Shown here piece by piece: positions 39,161 through 50,210 of a stretch of DNA of 64,000 nucleotides; positions within the stretch are counted from its first letter, which is position 1; each line of letters begins with the position of its first letter. The DNA comes from Trichoplusia ni. Taxonomy: Eukaryota; Arthropoda; Insecta; Lepidoptera; Noctuidae. Below the pieces are notes generated by a model that searched no databases, had not been told where the DNA came from, and was given only the letters and a program-made list of their open reading frames with translations. The DNA lies in NCBI RefSeq assembly GCF_003590095.1, contig NC_039488.1, forward strand, positions 8,742,001-8,806,000, in the 5' to 3' direction. Position numbers and translations under genes: made by a program.

Positions 39161-39469
39161 AGAGAAGTGTTTAAATGAAAAAAAAAACACAACACGTGAT
39201 CTATGCAAACAACTTTAAGTTCTCATTAAATTGAATAATGGAAACTTGAACACATTTTTGCTCTATTTTTTTATTCGCTTGGTTACCATGAAATGGACGC
39301 AATTTAAGCATTTAGAAGCTATTAATTCTATTGCGGATAATAACTAGGTACATAGGAGGGAAGATTGCTGTGAAAATGTACACACCATTCGTCTTAATAC
39401 ATCTATTTATTTACAAGTACGGACAATTAGCTTACAATGTTTCATGAAGAAATTGTGTTGCCTAAGTAA

Positions 39470-40978
39470 TTTTTTATTTTTTATTTTATTAGGTTTGGAA
39501 AACATACAGTTTTAACAGCTTACAAAAACAACAAATTAGGGAACTATTAACCAATTACATGTTTTCGCATTTAAGTATCTATAAAGAGCATGCTTGAAAG
39601 AGAAAAGGATATAAACTATAAACTTATTTAGTATTTTAGTACATAAAAAACAATAAACATTTACACTATGATATTACTAGCGCAAGATACAACAGTTGTC
39701 GAACCAATGTTTTGTTAGAAATCGATTAAATACATGAGGCTTAGTAACGAATAAGTCCAGTTCAGAAAAGTTGATGAGCTTATTATAAGACTTTGCGCAT
39801 CTTACAAAGAACGAATTCTGTCTGTAGTTCGTGTAGCAACGGGGTACGCTAAGAAGCAGGAAGGGTGTTCTAGCAGATCTAGTAGGAGCGCGTAAGTTAA
39901 TCTTGGAGATAAGTTGCGGGGCGTCGATATAAGATTGTGCTAATTTGACGAGGAGAGAGATGTCTGATATTTTTCTTCTCTCCTCAAGAGGTAGTAAATG
40001 GTATCTTTTGCATCTCAACTCATAATTAGGGTCATAGGTTTTGCACTTGTGCTGCAAGTATCGCGTAAAGTTTCGTTGAACAGATTCCAGTCTAGAGGTA
40101 TAGATGTCATACATTGGATTCCAAACCTGCGAACTGTACTCAAGTGAGCTACGAACAAAGGAGCAATATAATATTTTATTTATTTTGGGATCTTTAAACT
40201 GAGAACAAGACCTTTTTAAGAACCCCATGGCCTTGTTAGCTTTATTTACTATCTGATCTATGTGCTTCTCATAGGTCAGTTTGGAATCATGTATAACACC
40301 TAAATCTCGTATATAGTCTACTCTTTTCAGCTGGTCATTCTTTAAAGAATATATGTGGGTCGTGATGTTGGCTTTGCGAGTAAATGAGATTGTGTAACAT
40401 TTAGACACGTTGAGTTCCAAATTGTTTATCTTACAATAATTTTCTAGTCTCTTAAGATCCTGTTGTAAATAGTAACAGTCTCCGACATTATCTATGCGTT
40501 TAAAAATCTTCATGTCGTCTGCGTAAAGCAGGAATAATGAATTCTGAAAGCAAGTGTGGATGTCATTTATAAAGATGTTAAACAACAAGGGACCGAGAAG
40601 CGATCCTTGGGGTACTCCTGAGGGGACACAATACCGCTTCGACACAACGCCATTGACCACAACAGCCTGGGAACGATTTTTTATATAAGATGTTATCCAA
40701 CGATATAAATTACCATGAATACCTGCGCAGAGAATTTTTTGTAAAAGAATATTATGGTCAATACGGTCAAAGCATTTACTGTAGTCTGTGAAAACACAAT
40801 CCACCTGTCCTCCATCGTCCATACTTGCTGTAGTGAAGTCGATAAAGGACAGCAGGTTGGTAGTAGTCGAACGGTTTTTAAGAAAGCCGTGCTGTTGCGG
40901 AATAAATGTTGCAGAAAAAGTGCTGTAAACTTGCGTGTAAATGATGCGTTCAAGTATTTTATAGATGTTTGTACCCGA
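39470..40978 (-). mobile_element. 5'-truncated LINE of the jockey/CR1 group
   Basis: The minus strand carries a reverse transcriptase reading frame followed by a roughly 190-base 3' region ending in an A-rich tail (taataaaataaaaaat type) at about 39490-39470. The frame enters abruptly at 40978, immediately after two stop codons, in the part of the protein just before motif A. The endonuclease and the first ORF are therefore missing. I could not find a convincing target-site duplication. Loss of the 5' part with an intact 3' part is typical of incomplete reverse transcription. Confidence 0.88.
39677..40978 (-). CDS. Reverse transcriptase of a LINE, N-terminally truncated
   Basis: 433 codons are open without a stop or frameshift. 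Visible in order are NIYKILERII, QHGFLKNRSTTTNLL, motif A FTDYSKCFD (around residue 65), PSGVPQGSLLGPLL (around 120-133), the catalytic YADD (152-155), then LELNVSK and LGVIHDSKLTYEKHI of the thumb region, followed by a C-terminal part ending ...HWFDNCCILR and a stop. These are the motifs of a non-LTR reverse transcriptase of the jockey/CR1 type. The first ATG in frame (40822) is internal to the domain, so no native start is present. The intact frame suggests a young copy. It is probably not transcribed as a functional protein, since the endonuclease and promoter are missing. Confidence 0.9.
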   Translation of the reverse strand, partial: SGTNIYKILERIIYTQVYSTFSATFIPQQHGFLKNRSTTTNLLSFIDFTTASMDDGGQVDCVFTDYSKCFDRIDHNILLQKILCAGIHGNLYRWITSYIKNRSQAVVVNGVVSKRYCVPSGVPQGSLLGPLLFNIFINDIHTCFQNSLFLLYADDMKIFKRIDNVGDCYYLQQDLKRLENYCKINNLELNVSKCYTISFTRKANITTHIYSLKNDQLKRVDYIRDLGVIHDSKLTYEKHIDQIVNKANKAMGFLKRSCSQFKDPKINKILYCSFVRSSLEYSSQVWNPMYDIYTSRLESVQRNFTRYLQHKCKTYDPNYELRCKRYHLLPLEERRKISDISLLVKLAQSYIDAPQLISKINLRAPTRSARTPFLLLSVPRCYTNYRQNSFFVRCAKSYNKLINFSELDLFVTKPHVFNRFLTKHWFDNCCILR

Positions 40979-42238
40979 TTATCACCTTATTTCTTTTAAT
41001 GCACGATAACTACTAAGCAGGGCCAAAACAACACACTTATTTTAAGAAATAATTTATACGAAATTACGAAGATAAGATGCCAAAAATAATCTACTACGAT
41101 AATGCCTTTCGAGGCTTAAATTACCTTCGATCAAAGCGTTCCATATTTATGAGAAAATAAACCTTGTCGATGAAGGAGATCATCGATAAAATCAACATAA
41201 TACATCGACACCTCACTCACTTATTTTGTTCTATACATTTCTTGGGTATTACAAAATAGAGGCGTAAGATAAATATTATAATCCCACTTTAAAACCAACG
41301 CGCGAATTTATCTCATTAAAAATTATATATTTACGTAAAACTTTAGTTTCACGATAAACATGTGCCGGGGATTGCTTTTTACAAAAAAAAAGTTGAACTG
41401 TAGTGTGCGAAGCGAGAGAAATAATGGGTTAATTTGATGCATTTTGCCGTAAAATAAGTATAACGACTGAGTGTAATTAGACCACAGTATGTAGCTAATG
41501 GTTATCCACGGTATTCTAATGACAGTTGTCTTGAGACACAGTGGTACAGTTTTCGAAGACCTATATATTACAGCGGTTACAAAAACGGCGCCGATCCTGT
41601 CGGTAATTGCGTCGGCGCAGCTTTCACGAGTGATGTTTTTGCTCACCGTACCGCATCGTTGGTGTCACGCACGTTGTTTGAATTGCTAGTAACACTAGCA
41701 CACTAAACCAATTAGGTCTTGGGTTTCTTTTAAATAGGCTAGCTATTTTTTTTAAATAAATGCCTGGTTTATGTATTGTTTAAAGAATCTGTTTAAAATT
41801 CGAATGTGAATTTGAACTCTTTTGAGTCCGACTTTAATTTTTTTTCTAGTTTCCGTTTGGAAACTAACATTCAAGATCGTGTTATTTTTTCATCTCCAGT
41901 CTTAAGATCTAATCTAGTGACTGTAATTAAAATACTCGTCTCTCGTTTCATCCATATGCCACTAAGGCTGTGCTGCTTAGAATTAATTAATAGATAGGCA
42001 AGTTTTTGCGTTGCCTTCCTTAGCAGGGCTATGATGCGCATTGAATATTAAAAAAGTGCGAAGGAAAACGTTATATAGAGCCTAAAATAGGCTTAGTACT
42101 GGTTATCTACTTCTATGACTATTTTTTAATGCAAAATGAACCTATAATAAGTTCAACAGTAACATATCACGCAACATGCATTTTTAAAGTAAGTTCATAA
42201 CGGGTTTGAAGTGCTAGAAAAAGATATGATTTAATACA

Positions 42239-42545
42239 ACCGGTCAAGTGCGAGTTGTTAAAATAAGCAATTCGGGCGGAATAAATTATGTGACTCTCTT
42301 TTTTATCACAGATAAATACAGATACATACACAGATTATACAAAGTATAATCGTAACAACGTTGTCAAACTTAGAACTCTATTTTTACTATAATAACATCG
42401 GCAATAAAAACACAATTTATAAAAAAAAATCAACTGTCTAGCTATAACGGTTCATGAGATGGAAGCTGGTGAAGGACGGACAGACAGGCTGACAACAGAG
42501 CCTTAGTAGTAGCATTCCGTTTTAACCCTTTGCCCAACTCTAAAT
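42239..42545 (+). repeat. Dispersed repeat family R, copy 4
   Basis: It begins accggtcaagtgcgagt and ends with ttccgttttaaccctttgcc. Between are tctagctataacggttcatg and ggacggacagacaggctgac, matching the other copies. It is diverged by several small insertions and is longer than the 33.7 kb copy. Confidence 0.65.
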
Positions 42546-44627
42546 AGTGTTCAAAATAAGTTCCTAATTTAACTCAAAGAAAACGCTATTCTCAAACACC
42601 AAAACTGACTTCTAGGTTAAGTTGCATCTCATCAGATAAACAAAAACAGTAAAATAAAAACCGTAACCATACCACATAAGATCTATCAGACTTAGCTTTC
42701 GTAGAAATAATACTAAAGATTTACATCGGCCGCAAAGGTTAAGTGCGATATCATAACGCTTTGGTTAAGATATATGAGTACTAGCAGACAATAACAAATA
42801 AAACGAATTTCAGACGAGTAGGCTGATGTAGGGGACCAGTATCGTATTGTGAGCTTAATCTTTCGATTCCTCCTGACCTCGGAATAAATCAGAGTCCCTG
42901 CTTATTGTCATTTTCGAATCCGGCGTTTATTCTCAATGAACCGAAGGGATATTTAAAATTTATCGGCTGATCATGATATATGATAGAAAAGCCTTTTATT
43001 ATGGCATTGGCTGCACGCTACTTAGATGATAAATGTGGTAAGGATCAAAATTATTGTTTTAATTCTACTGTGTTTGCAGTTGCGGCTTGGGTATGCGTGG
43101 TTGAGATTTGTTTATCGTTTTGTGCTGTTTGTATTGAAGTATTTATTTTAAATTTTCACAATAAGGTCCTAGTGAAAAAACTGTGTCTTACTTGTCTGCT
43201 ATCTGCTTAATTTCTTTCTCTATTTCTTTACACGTCTTTTACTTCGTTTCATGGCCTCAATGGGTGCTTTTAGGTGAGGGGTCATTAGTTAAAATTGGAC
43301 CAGAAGGCATGCAAAAACTTGAGCTAAAAAAGAAAGCTTAAATGAATCTTTAAGGCCTATTTTAAATTGAAATATTTTCTCTTTTCTCGAGCTCCCAATG
43401 CTGTAATTAAGGATCTATTTGCAGCCATCTTTAATTCAAAGATTGAATAATATCGGGCTATCTAATGACCGCTCATTTCAATTCAGTCGTACAAATTGCA
43501 CGGGATGACAAGACGTTATGTTGAACAAGAATACAAGTTTAAATTATATAGGGTCACTGAGAACCTGAGTCAGCATGAGAAGGGTTTCGATGCATCTGTA
43601 GCTATAATGTATTTCATTGGTTAATTATAGAATTGTTCGTGTATTGAGTTACAATTTAACATGATATCATCATAAGTTTTAAGTGTGGATCAGTAATCAT
43701 TATACGGCTGTGCAAAAGAGGTCTTGCACTTTCAGGTCTCTTTTCTATTTATGTAAGTGCGAGAGACTAATTTAAGCCTAGTTATAAGATAGGAAACATG
43801 GAAATAAAATAAAAGAAAGGTAATCTCATAAGTCATTGAAAGATTCCTTTTTTTCAGTCATCATGAATCCCTTTGTCCGATTAGGAAAATTATTATAATA
43901 AAAATGCCAAACAAGCAAATCTCAAAGTAACATAAATTCAACAGAAAAAGAAAATTGCGAACAAAAAGCAGCAAAGAAAGCACGACGCACGTGCGAATGC
44001 AAAAATGCGTAAATCTAAACAAAGGTGGACGCAAGCCGCGTGGGATAATAATAGGACCTTCCATCATACAGATTAGCGCTCCACTCATAATGATCCCCAT
44101 TATAACCTAGCCAGCACTTTATACAGACTAAGAACCTACAGGGCCATAGCTCTTGTCCTATTAGATGTAATCTCCCAGTGACCGATAGCCGCAGGATTTA
44201 AAGATGAAACTTAAGATAGGTTGAACTGGAACTCTAAGAGTGGAACTTATCGTGGTAAAAACATGGAGTTGAATGCATGCAGGTCCGAAGTGGGGTTGTC
44301 CTAAGGCACCGCGAACGCAATTAGGCACGGACATGTGTTGGCCCACCTGTTTCATGTTCCAGTGTAGTTATGTTAATAAATAACGATTATTACCATAATT
44401 TGAAAAGTGCGTTAAAACGTGTTTTCAGGCATATTACTAGAAATATAGATTTTATTATAATGAACGGAGTACAAAAATTATACTTGTTTTTTTTTGGTTT
44501 TTAGATGACTTGCAAAATATTTTGTAAGTTTTTTTCTATCACCTTCTTCTTCTTCCGCATCTTTGCAAGGTCAATATAGTGCAGAAAGGATGTAAATTTC
44601 TCTTTTAACCACACACCAGTTATCATG

Positions 44628-44674
44628 ACGTGACTACTCAGCATGAATTCTGTCTCTGATTCATCAAAGAAATA
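44628..44674 (+). repeat. Perfect 47-bp direct repeat, copy 1
   Basis: This 47-base sequence, starting acgtgactactcagcatg, is identical to 45160-45206. The flanks differ on both sides. The 485 bases between the copies are not a repeat I recognise. Confidence 0.9.
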
Positions 44675-45159
44675 TCTTCAAGCTTAGTTCACTATTTTCA
44701 TAAACATTTCTTCATTAAACTCAGATATTGCATCATACCTTCCGAGGGGAACAAACAAAACAAAAGCCATTCCATTCGGCATTAGTGCGAACATTCGCGC
44801 CCATAACAAGGGCAGCCTACGCCAACAAGCACATAACTTGACGTCCACGAGACGTGGTTATCGTTCGGCTCAAGCAATAGCATTAATTCCAACTGACAGC
44901 TCAATTAACTTCACCATTCCTGTACGGCACACAATTTGATTTGTGTATTACACTTCGCATTACAATAATTTTAACTTGTCTTCTGTTCGTCCGTCAGACG
45001 CTTATCATAAATGTCTGAGCTTGGCAGCCGCTATATTGTCTCCTTATTGTGTTTGTAATTACGTTTCTTTATGAGCTTTCTTTATTTTATTGTTCGTTTG
45101 ATTTAACAACTAAGGTTTTATTGCAAGTCTAGTACCTATACCGTGCTTATTTTAAACTT

Positions 45160-45206
45160 ACGTGACTACTCAGCATGAATTCTGTCTCTGATTCATCAAA
45201 GAAATA
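45160..45206 (+). repeat. Perfect 47-bp direct repeat, copy 2
   Basis: Identical to 44628-44674, in the same orientation, 532 bases downstream. The lack of any mismatch points to a recent duplication or an active conversion event. An assembly artefact is also possible. Confidence 0.9.
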
Positions 45207-45574
45207 ACTTATTGATGGTAAAAAAACTTTTTTAATTTTTTTTAATAAATTAGTCATCAATATGATTGAATGAAATATATTGCATATTGTGCACAAACAC
45301 TTTGTCTACATATATAACTTGCAACCACGTTCCTGGGCTGCATAGTTTTCAAGAGACATTATTTCAACCTTATTTTTGCGTTTTCTCCAAAAAAACTTAG
45401 CTGCTTTTTAGTTAATAGACGGCAGTATGCAGCTCATCACAGATAATTATCTTAATCGGTTAGGTAGCTAGGCATGTATAGCCTAATCGCCTAATTGCCT
45501 AAACACTGCCTTTTTTTGAACTATTGTAGTGATTCTGACTGATTATTTGTAGATCAGATAATTTGTAGACATCA

Positions 45575-45784
45575 TTATCTGTGTTGACAATGGTGATGTA
45601 TTTTTGATATTTTACTTTTAAAATCATAGACTGTATTACTGTGGATTCTGTTTATTACAAATCTTAAGTTATAAAGTGTGTTCTCTAAAGAATCTAATAC
45701 GAATAAGGCAACACTCGTAAATAACATTTTACTTAATAAGTTACGTCTGAGCGTAAAACTCCTTTGCTTTTCGGATGAAGCCAT
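45575..45784 (-). CDS. Possible small ORF or first exon, divergent from the acidic-protein exon
   Basis: ATG at 45784 sits in a strong start context (aaaATGGC) and opens 69 codons: MASSEKQRSFTLRRNLLSKM followed by a hydrophobic stretch (LFTSVALFVLDSLENTLYNL) and a basic, AT-rich tail to a stop. The first 40 codons look more coding-like than the rest, and donor-like GTAATA and GTAAAA sites lie inside, so this may be a first exon whose true end is earlier. No family is recognised. The start faces away from the plus-strand exon at 46018, leaving a 233-base spacer, as in a bidirectional promoter. No poly(A) signal is evident nearby. Confidence 0.35.
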   Translation of the reverse strand: MASSEKQRSFTLRRNLLSKMLFTSVALFVLDSLENTLYNLRFVINRIHSNTVYDFKSKISKIHHHCQHR

Positions 45785-46017
45785 TTTGGTAGAGTATCAA
45801 TGACAGTTGTATTTCTTTGTGTCCGTCAAATTTGTCAATTCTTTTATAATATTGCTTTTTAATAGTTTATTCTATTAAAAAGCAATATTAAAAAAGGAAT
45901 TTTTGAAACACCATCTTCATGTATCTCATGCCCACAGTTCTAGTGACAGTGATTTTATAAGTTTGTGTGTCGTGTATGGAGTACTAACTATTGTTTGTTT
46001 ACTGCACTTGCATTGAG
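45785..46017. promoter_or_regulatory. Candidate bidirectional promoter
   Basis: A 233-base spacer between two outward-facing ATGs with good start contexts. It contains the perfect hairpin at 45847-45890 and two ttttataa stretches (about 45842 and 45952) that could serve as TATA-like elements. Its promoter role is inferred from the layout only. Confidence 0.35.
45847..45890. repeat. Perfect hairpin with 19-bp arms
   Basis: taatattgctttttaatag at 45847-45865 and its exact reverse complement at 45872-45890 flank a 6-base loop (tttatt). It lies in the spacer between the divergent starts. Perfect 19-bp arms are unlikely by chance, even in AT-rich DNA. Confidence 0.85.
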
Positions 46018-46334
46018 ATGGAGGGAGCTGCTGAGGCTAAAACAGAGTCAGGCTCGGAGAGTGAAGCTGCGAAGGGACCTTGCACTGAAGCGTCGGGAAC
46101 TGAGTTGTCGTCGGTTAAAGAAGAGTCGATTGCGGATACACAGTCCTCCCAGGTTATAAAAGAGGAGTCTTTTGCGGATACTCAGTCGGCCCCAGCCCCG
46201 GATACAAAGGAGGAGTCAGCCCCGGAAACAAAAGCGGAACCGGCCCCGGATACAAAAGTAGAGTCGGTCGCAGAGCCAGAGACAAAAGCGAGCACGGCGG
46301 ACACCTGTTCTGAAGACCAGTGTCAGATTCCCAG
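46018..46334 (+). CDS. First coding exon of an unrecognised acidic protein
   Basis: ATG at 46018 (attgagATGGag) opens 105 codons plus two bases, ending at a clear donor (cccag|gtatat). The peptide begins MEGAAEAKTESGSESEAAKG. It is rich in Glu, Ser, Thr, Ala and Pro and repetitive: SVKEESIADTQSS and VIKEESFADTQSA are near copies, followed by APDTKEES, APETKAE, APDTKVES and EPETKAS. It has no hydrophobic segment and looks intrinsically disordered and PEST-like. The frame could be extended back only through a TTG. The GC-rich codons and in-frame repeats argue that it is real. The frame past the donor (YILVYYL, stop) is intron. Later exons are not identified with confidence. One phase-compatible candidate is at 55852-55939. 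Confidence 0.65.
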
Positions 46335-47000
46335 GTATATCCTTGTGTATTATTTATAACTCATTGCACTGATAGCCTCGTATGTTCCAATCCTGTAATT
46401 TTTTCTTTCATTATTAGTAACCCCGAGTGATTTAACCACGTCAGAGGCTTAAGGGCATTATAAGCTCTGATAACAGGTTGCGAATTAGCCTTATGAAAAG
46501 ACAAACACTTTTGAATCACTGACCAAGTATCATCCCTCTGCTAAATTGAATTATTTGCTCTAGATTAAGTAACTTATCGTAATCGAAAAGGATTAAAGTT
46601 ATAGATTGAAATACAGAAGTCGAATACGATCGAAGATATGAGACAAGAGACGCCGCGACATGAGAACACTAAATCAGGAATAAATCTGGACTTTGAAATC
46701 GCATACTCACTTGCATACTTCTTTTTTGTAAAACTATCTCGGGCTACTTTAATATATTAGATTTTACGTACGTAGGATAGTTATTCAAATGAATAAGATA
46801 TAGATGAGCTAGAAGGTTTACCTCCATTTTCAATCAATTGATAGATTTGGCTACTAGATATAGCATTTTTAAAATATTTAAAACGGCTTTTAGATGGTGA
46901 CTCCTTTTCGACTTCATTGTTAACTTTAAACTGTGTGTACTTTGTTCAATACATTGTAACTCAAACATCATGGTGATATTTGGTTAGGAGGTTGTTGATT

Positions 47001-47298
47001 AATCTATACTTCTATACTAATATATAAAGCTGAAGAGTTAGTTTGTTTGTTTGAACGCGCTAATCTCAGGAACTACTTGTTCAAATTATATAATCTTTTT
47101 GTGTTCAATAGAGCATTAATCTAGGAAGGTTTTAGGCTATATAACATCACGCTGCAACTAATAGGAGCGAAGATACAATGGAAAATGTGGCAAAAACAGG
47201 GAAAAATATTACTCTTCGAAGGCTTTCGTTCAAAAATTCCTAACTCTTCTTCTATGTATCTTCTAACCACGCGGACGAAGTCGCGGGCAACAGCTAGT
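47001..47298 (+). repeat. Dispersed repeat family E, copy 2
   Basis: It runs from aatctatacttctatactaa through taaagctgaagag, gcgctaatctcaggaact and gaagatacaatggaaaatgt to gacgaagtcgcgggcaacag and ctagta. It has an extra segment (about 47200-47260) before the end compared with the 51 and 55 kb copies. There is no coding capacity. Confidence 0.85.
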
Positions 47299-47384
47299 AA
47301 TTGCTATGGCGCTCGGGTAAAATTAAACTTTTCATTTAACTATGTCTGTTGGTTTTTTCAAAACAATAAGTTATTTTTTTTTAT

Positions 47385-47500
47385 TCCAGGGGTATAAAAA
47401 TATATGGTTTTCAGACCTACCCAAAAGGCACAGAAAATTTCATAAAATCATCAAGCCGTTTCTGAGGGATTTAACTACAAAATTTTCTTTTTTTTTAATC
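47385..47500 (+). repeat. Possible retroelement-derived repeat piece
   Basis: acctacccaaaaggcacaga, then aatttcataaaatcatcaag and ccgtttctgag. This wording (a protein-free stretch containing 'tttcat-aaaatc-tcaagccgttt') is typical of dispersed lepidopteran repeats, but there is no second copy in the window to compare. Confidence 0.35.
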
Positions 47501-48144
47501 TTTTTTTATATTTAAGGGGTTTTTATCCACACAGATACGTCAACCCCATTGTACCTTATACTAAATTTACTTACACGCTACTGAATAGGGAATCACTGAT
47601 TACACACTCGAACTACAAAATTAAAATCTGTCCTTTATTTTCAGGTAAACCGACATCTATGAGATAAATGCAGAATTAAAACAGGCTTCAACCCCAGCGA
47701 TCTACTTGTACAGAGGTCAGTCCCCGCACCGTGCGTGATTCGTAAAGTGTTTCCTAGAGGGCGCTGTGAGTAGCTAAGCATACTTTGATGTGTGTGAGAT
47801 ATTTCTTAATTATATAGATAATTAAAAATTATATTTTGTCATATATGTTAAAAGAATTATTATTATTAAATAATAGTTCAACAAAAAGTTTTTGATTCAG
47901 AATTAGATTAGATTATTGTTTATTGACAATTTAGTGACGGTTTATAAAAATGACATTTACAATACGACTTGGCAACTATGATTACCCTGTGCATATTGTA
48001 AGTAGATATAAAAGTAAAAAACGGTTTGGGTGACAAATTAATTTGGGAGAACTGACTCTCAAACTCCTTTTTTATTATATTTTATTTTTAGAATTTCAAC
48101 TGTCTTTCTCTCATGATCTTTGACATTCACCTTGGTGGCGAACG

Positions 48145-48220
48145 AACGAGCAGACAGTTGACCCTCACTAATAGGATTTCGTTATCACCCTTTGAGTACG
48201 GAACTCCAAAGACTAGTTGT
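48145..48220 (+). repeat. Dispersed repeat family R, copy 5 (3' end)
   Basis: gagcagacagttgaccctca, ctaataggatttcgttatca and ccctttgagtacggaactcc follow the 3' end of the family R consensus (gacagac, agtaatagggttccgtt, accctttgggtacggaaccc). The 5' part is not present. Confidence 0.5.
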
Positions 48221-50190
48221 AGTAGTACTAGTAGTTTTAAAGTTCCATCTTAATTGAAAGACGAGACATCCGTTACCTAGCCCCGAGATAGCTAACCAAC
48301 CACATAAACGAACTCCCACTTATTTCCTTTTTACAAAACGTTAAATAAACAATACTAGAGAGTTTTCTCATTGCGCCACTGCAATTCATAATAAAGCTTA
48401 ATTAAAGCAGCGGTGTTGGCTTGTAGACCACGCTACCGTGATCTATTTAAAATGAAATAACAACACTGCATCTCCCGGAGCGGTTTCTCTGAAGAATTTC
48501 CCACTTTATTTATTCATAAGCCTCACAAAGAACATCCAAGTAAGTAAAATACATGAGGAATTTGAAATAATATAACATGATGGAGGTTACCACGTAAAGG
48601 AGGTTTTACTCCAGTTACTGAAGATTAATGTTATGAGTAACAGGTAAGTGTTGTTTGTCGTAAAAGAAGGGTGAGAAACTCTTCGTAATTTAGTTGATGG
48701 GTAAATATCTACCAGTATCTCGATTAATTATTTTAGAGACTTCAATAATCCTTAATAAATAAACAAAAACTGTTAAACTGTTGTGCACTGTTCAGAGACC
48801 TTGTTTCTAAGTTTCCATTGTTTTCAAATTTATTTTCGTACAAAAGTTGCTTTCAATACATTTAGAAGGCGGGAATTAATCGCCGCTTCAGAAATGCTGT
48901 TCGTTTCTTAGCATCGAGTTGTAACAAATCAATCGACACAGCTCTGCTGACACCAGATTTATTGGAGCCGTCTTCAGACCAAACTGCTTCTGTTACCCGT
49001 ATCTGGGTCAATACGAAGTATTCCTCGGATATTCTGAGTAAAGGCTTGTTGAGGAAGTACAGCCAGTTTAAATTGGATTAATGAAGATCAAAAGCATAAC
49101 ATTCTGAAAAGAGGTGAAAAAGGAGGAAATTTTTCAGGTATTAAGGATTACAGGGAAATTGTTAGTTAGTGTTGACAGGAAGTAAAAAATAAGGTTCATG
49201 ATGAAACGGAGAAAAATTGAATTCGTAAAAGAGAAGAAGACTCAGGCACGGTACGTAGTAAAATAACATACCTAAACCTGTTAAGTAGGTAGGTCGGTCG
49301 GTAATCATCCCACTTGATAAAAGATTGTTTTGACTTACAAATCAGAACATATTTGATAATTACTTTTAATATTTGTTGACTGCCAAAAAAATTTAATCGC
49401 CAGTGTCATTAATTTACTCTTTGAATCCGCTTTTGGAGTCGCTTACGTCTCAAAATGGTGCCTTTTATTACTGATTTGCGATATAAAAGCTTAGCTCGAA
49501 CACCATCTTATCGTGTCACGCACTCACTCGGTTCCGATTTCAAATTGACTGAAACCGTACTTTTGAGAAAAATATCCGTATGTAGCTACTTTATTGTCAT
49601 TTAACTGACTTCCTCCAGGAAAAATGCTTTCCAATTTATTTAACTTTTTCTCAGACTTTAAAAATTCTGCAAATACTGGGTCTTGAACTTGAGTGATTGT
49701 GGCATTAGCGTAACGGCTCCGTGGCTGGCTAACAGGCTACGCACGGCTTACTAAACTGCTTTATAAATTTAGAGCAAAATGTGTATCCCAGAAATTCTTT
49801 GGAGTGCAGTACTTATGTTATCTATTTAAGAAGATAGATAGTTAAAATGTTTTTGTCATTTGGTGGTCTCCTGTATTTTAAGGAGTATTCCAATTCCCAT
49901 CAACCTATTAGTAATTAGTCCGACGAATTTCATGTATAACGGTCGAGTTTTTGTAGGATTTAATTCTTTTGCTGAAAAATGAAAACAATTGTCTCATGGT
50001 TAATCTCTTCATTAGCAACAACATCATTATTTGACAGGTAAAAATGCTCCTTTCATATTTTTGGTATAAAATATTTTTTCAACCATGAACCATTGTTATA
50101 TTATAAAACTTAGGGATCACCAATTAGGGAAATATACAAACATAACCAGTTCACAAATTTCACGCTGCATCAATTCATTTCAATTAAATA

Positions 50191-50210
50191 GCGTGTGTAT
50201 GTGTGTGTGT
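50191..50210. repeat. Short GT microsatellite
   Basis: gtgtgtatgtgtgtgtgt, an interrupted dinucleotide run in non-coding DNA. Confidence 0.8.

Larger units (their letters stand above)
22271..39469. other. Intergenic region, no supported gene
   Basis: About 17 kb of AT-rich DNA upstream of the GT92 gene. It holds an RTE fragment, several old copies of a 'family R' repeat, two tRNA-like SINE pieces, a long imperfect inverted repeat and CpG-rich patches at 24.1, 28.85 and 35.0 kb, all described separately where supported. The open frames are short, share no motifs with known proteins and mostly overlap each other on opposite strands. The GC-rich patch at 36480-36545 gives short frames on both strands that I cannot place. 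Confidence 0.5.
40979..45574. other. Intergenic region, no supported gene
   Basis: AT-rich DNA between the LINE and the divergent pair at 45.6-46.3 kb. It contains a family R copy (42.2 kb) and a perfect 47-bp direct repeat. A GC-richer stretch at 41575-41665 gives overlapping frames on both strands without motifs. The frame on the minus strand there starts with GTG, next to a donor-like ACG|GTGAGC, so a hidden exon is possible but unsupported. Confidence 0.5.

Noticed and set aside
39420..41010. Search for a target-site duplication around the LINE
   Set aside because: The bases next to the A-rich tail (gttgcctaagtaa) do not recur at the 5' junction (gattatcacctta), so none is claimed.
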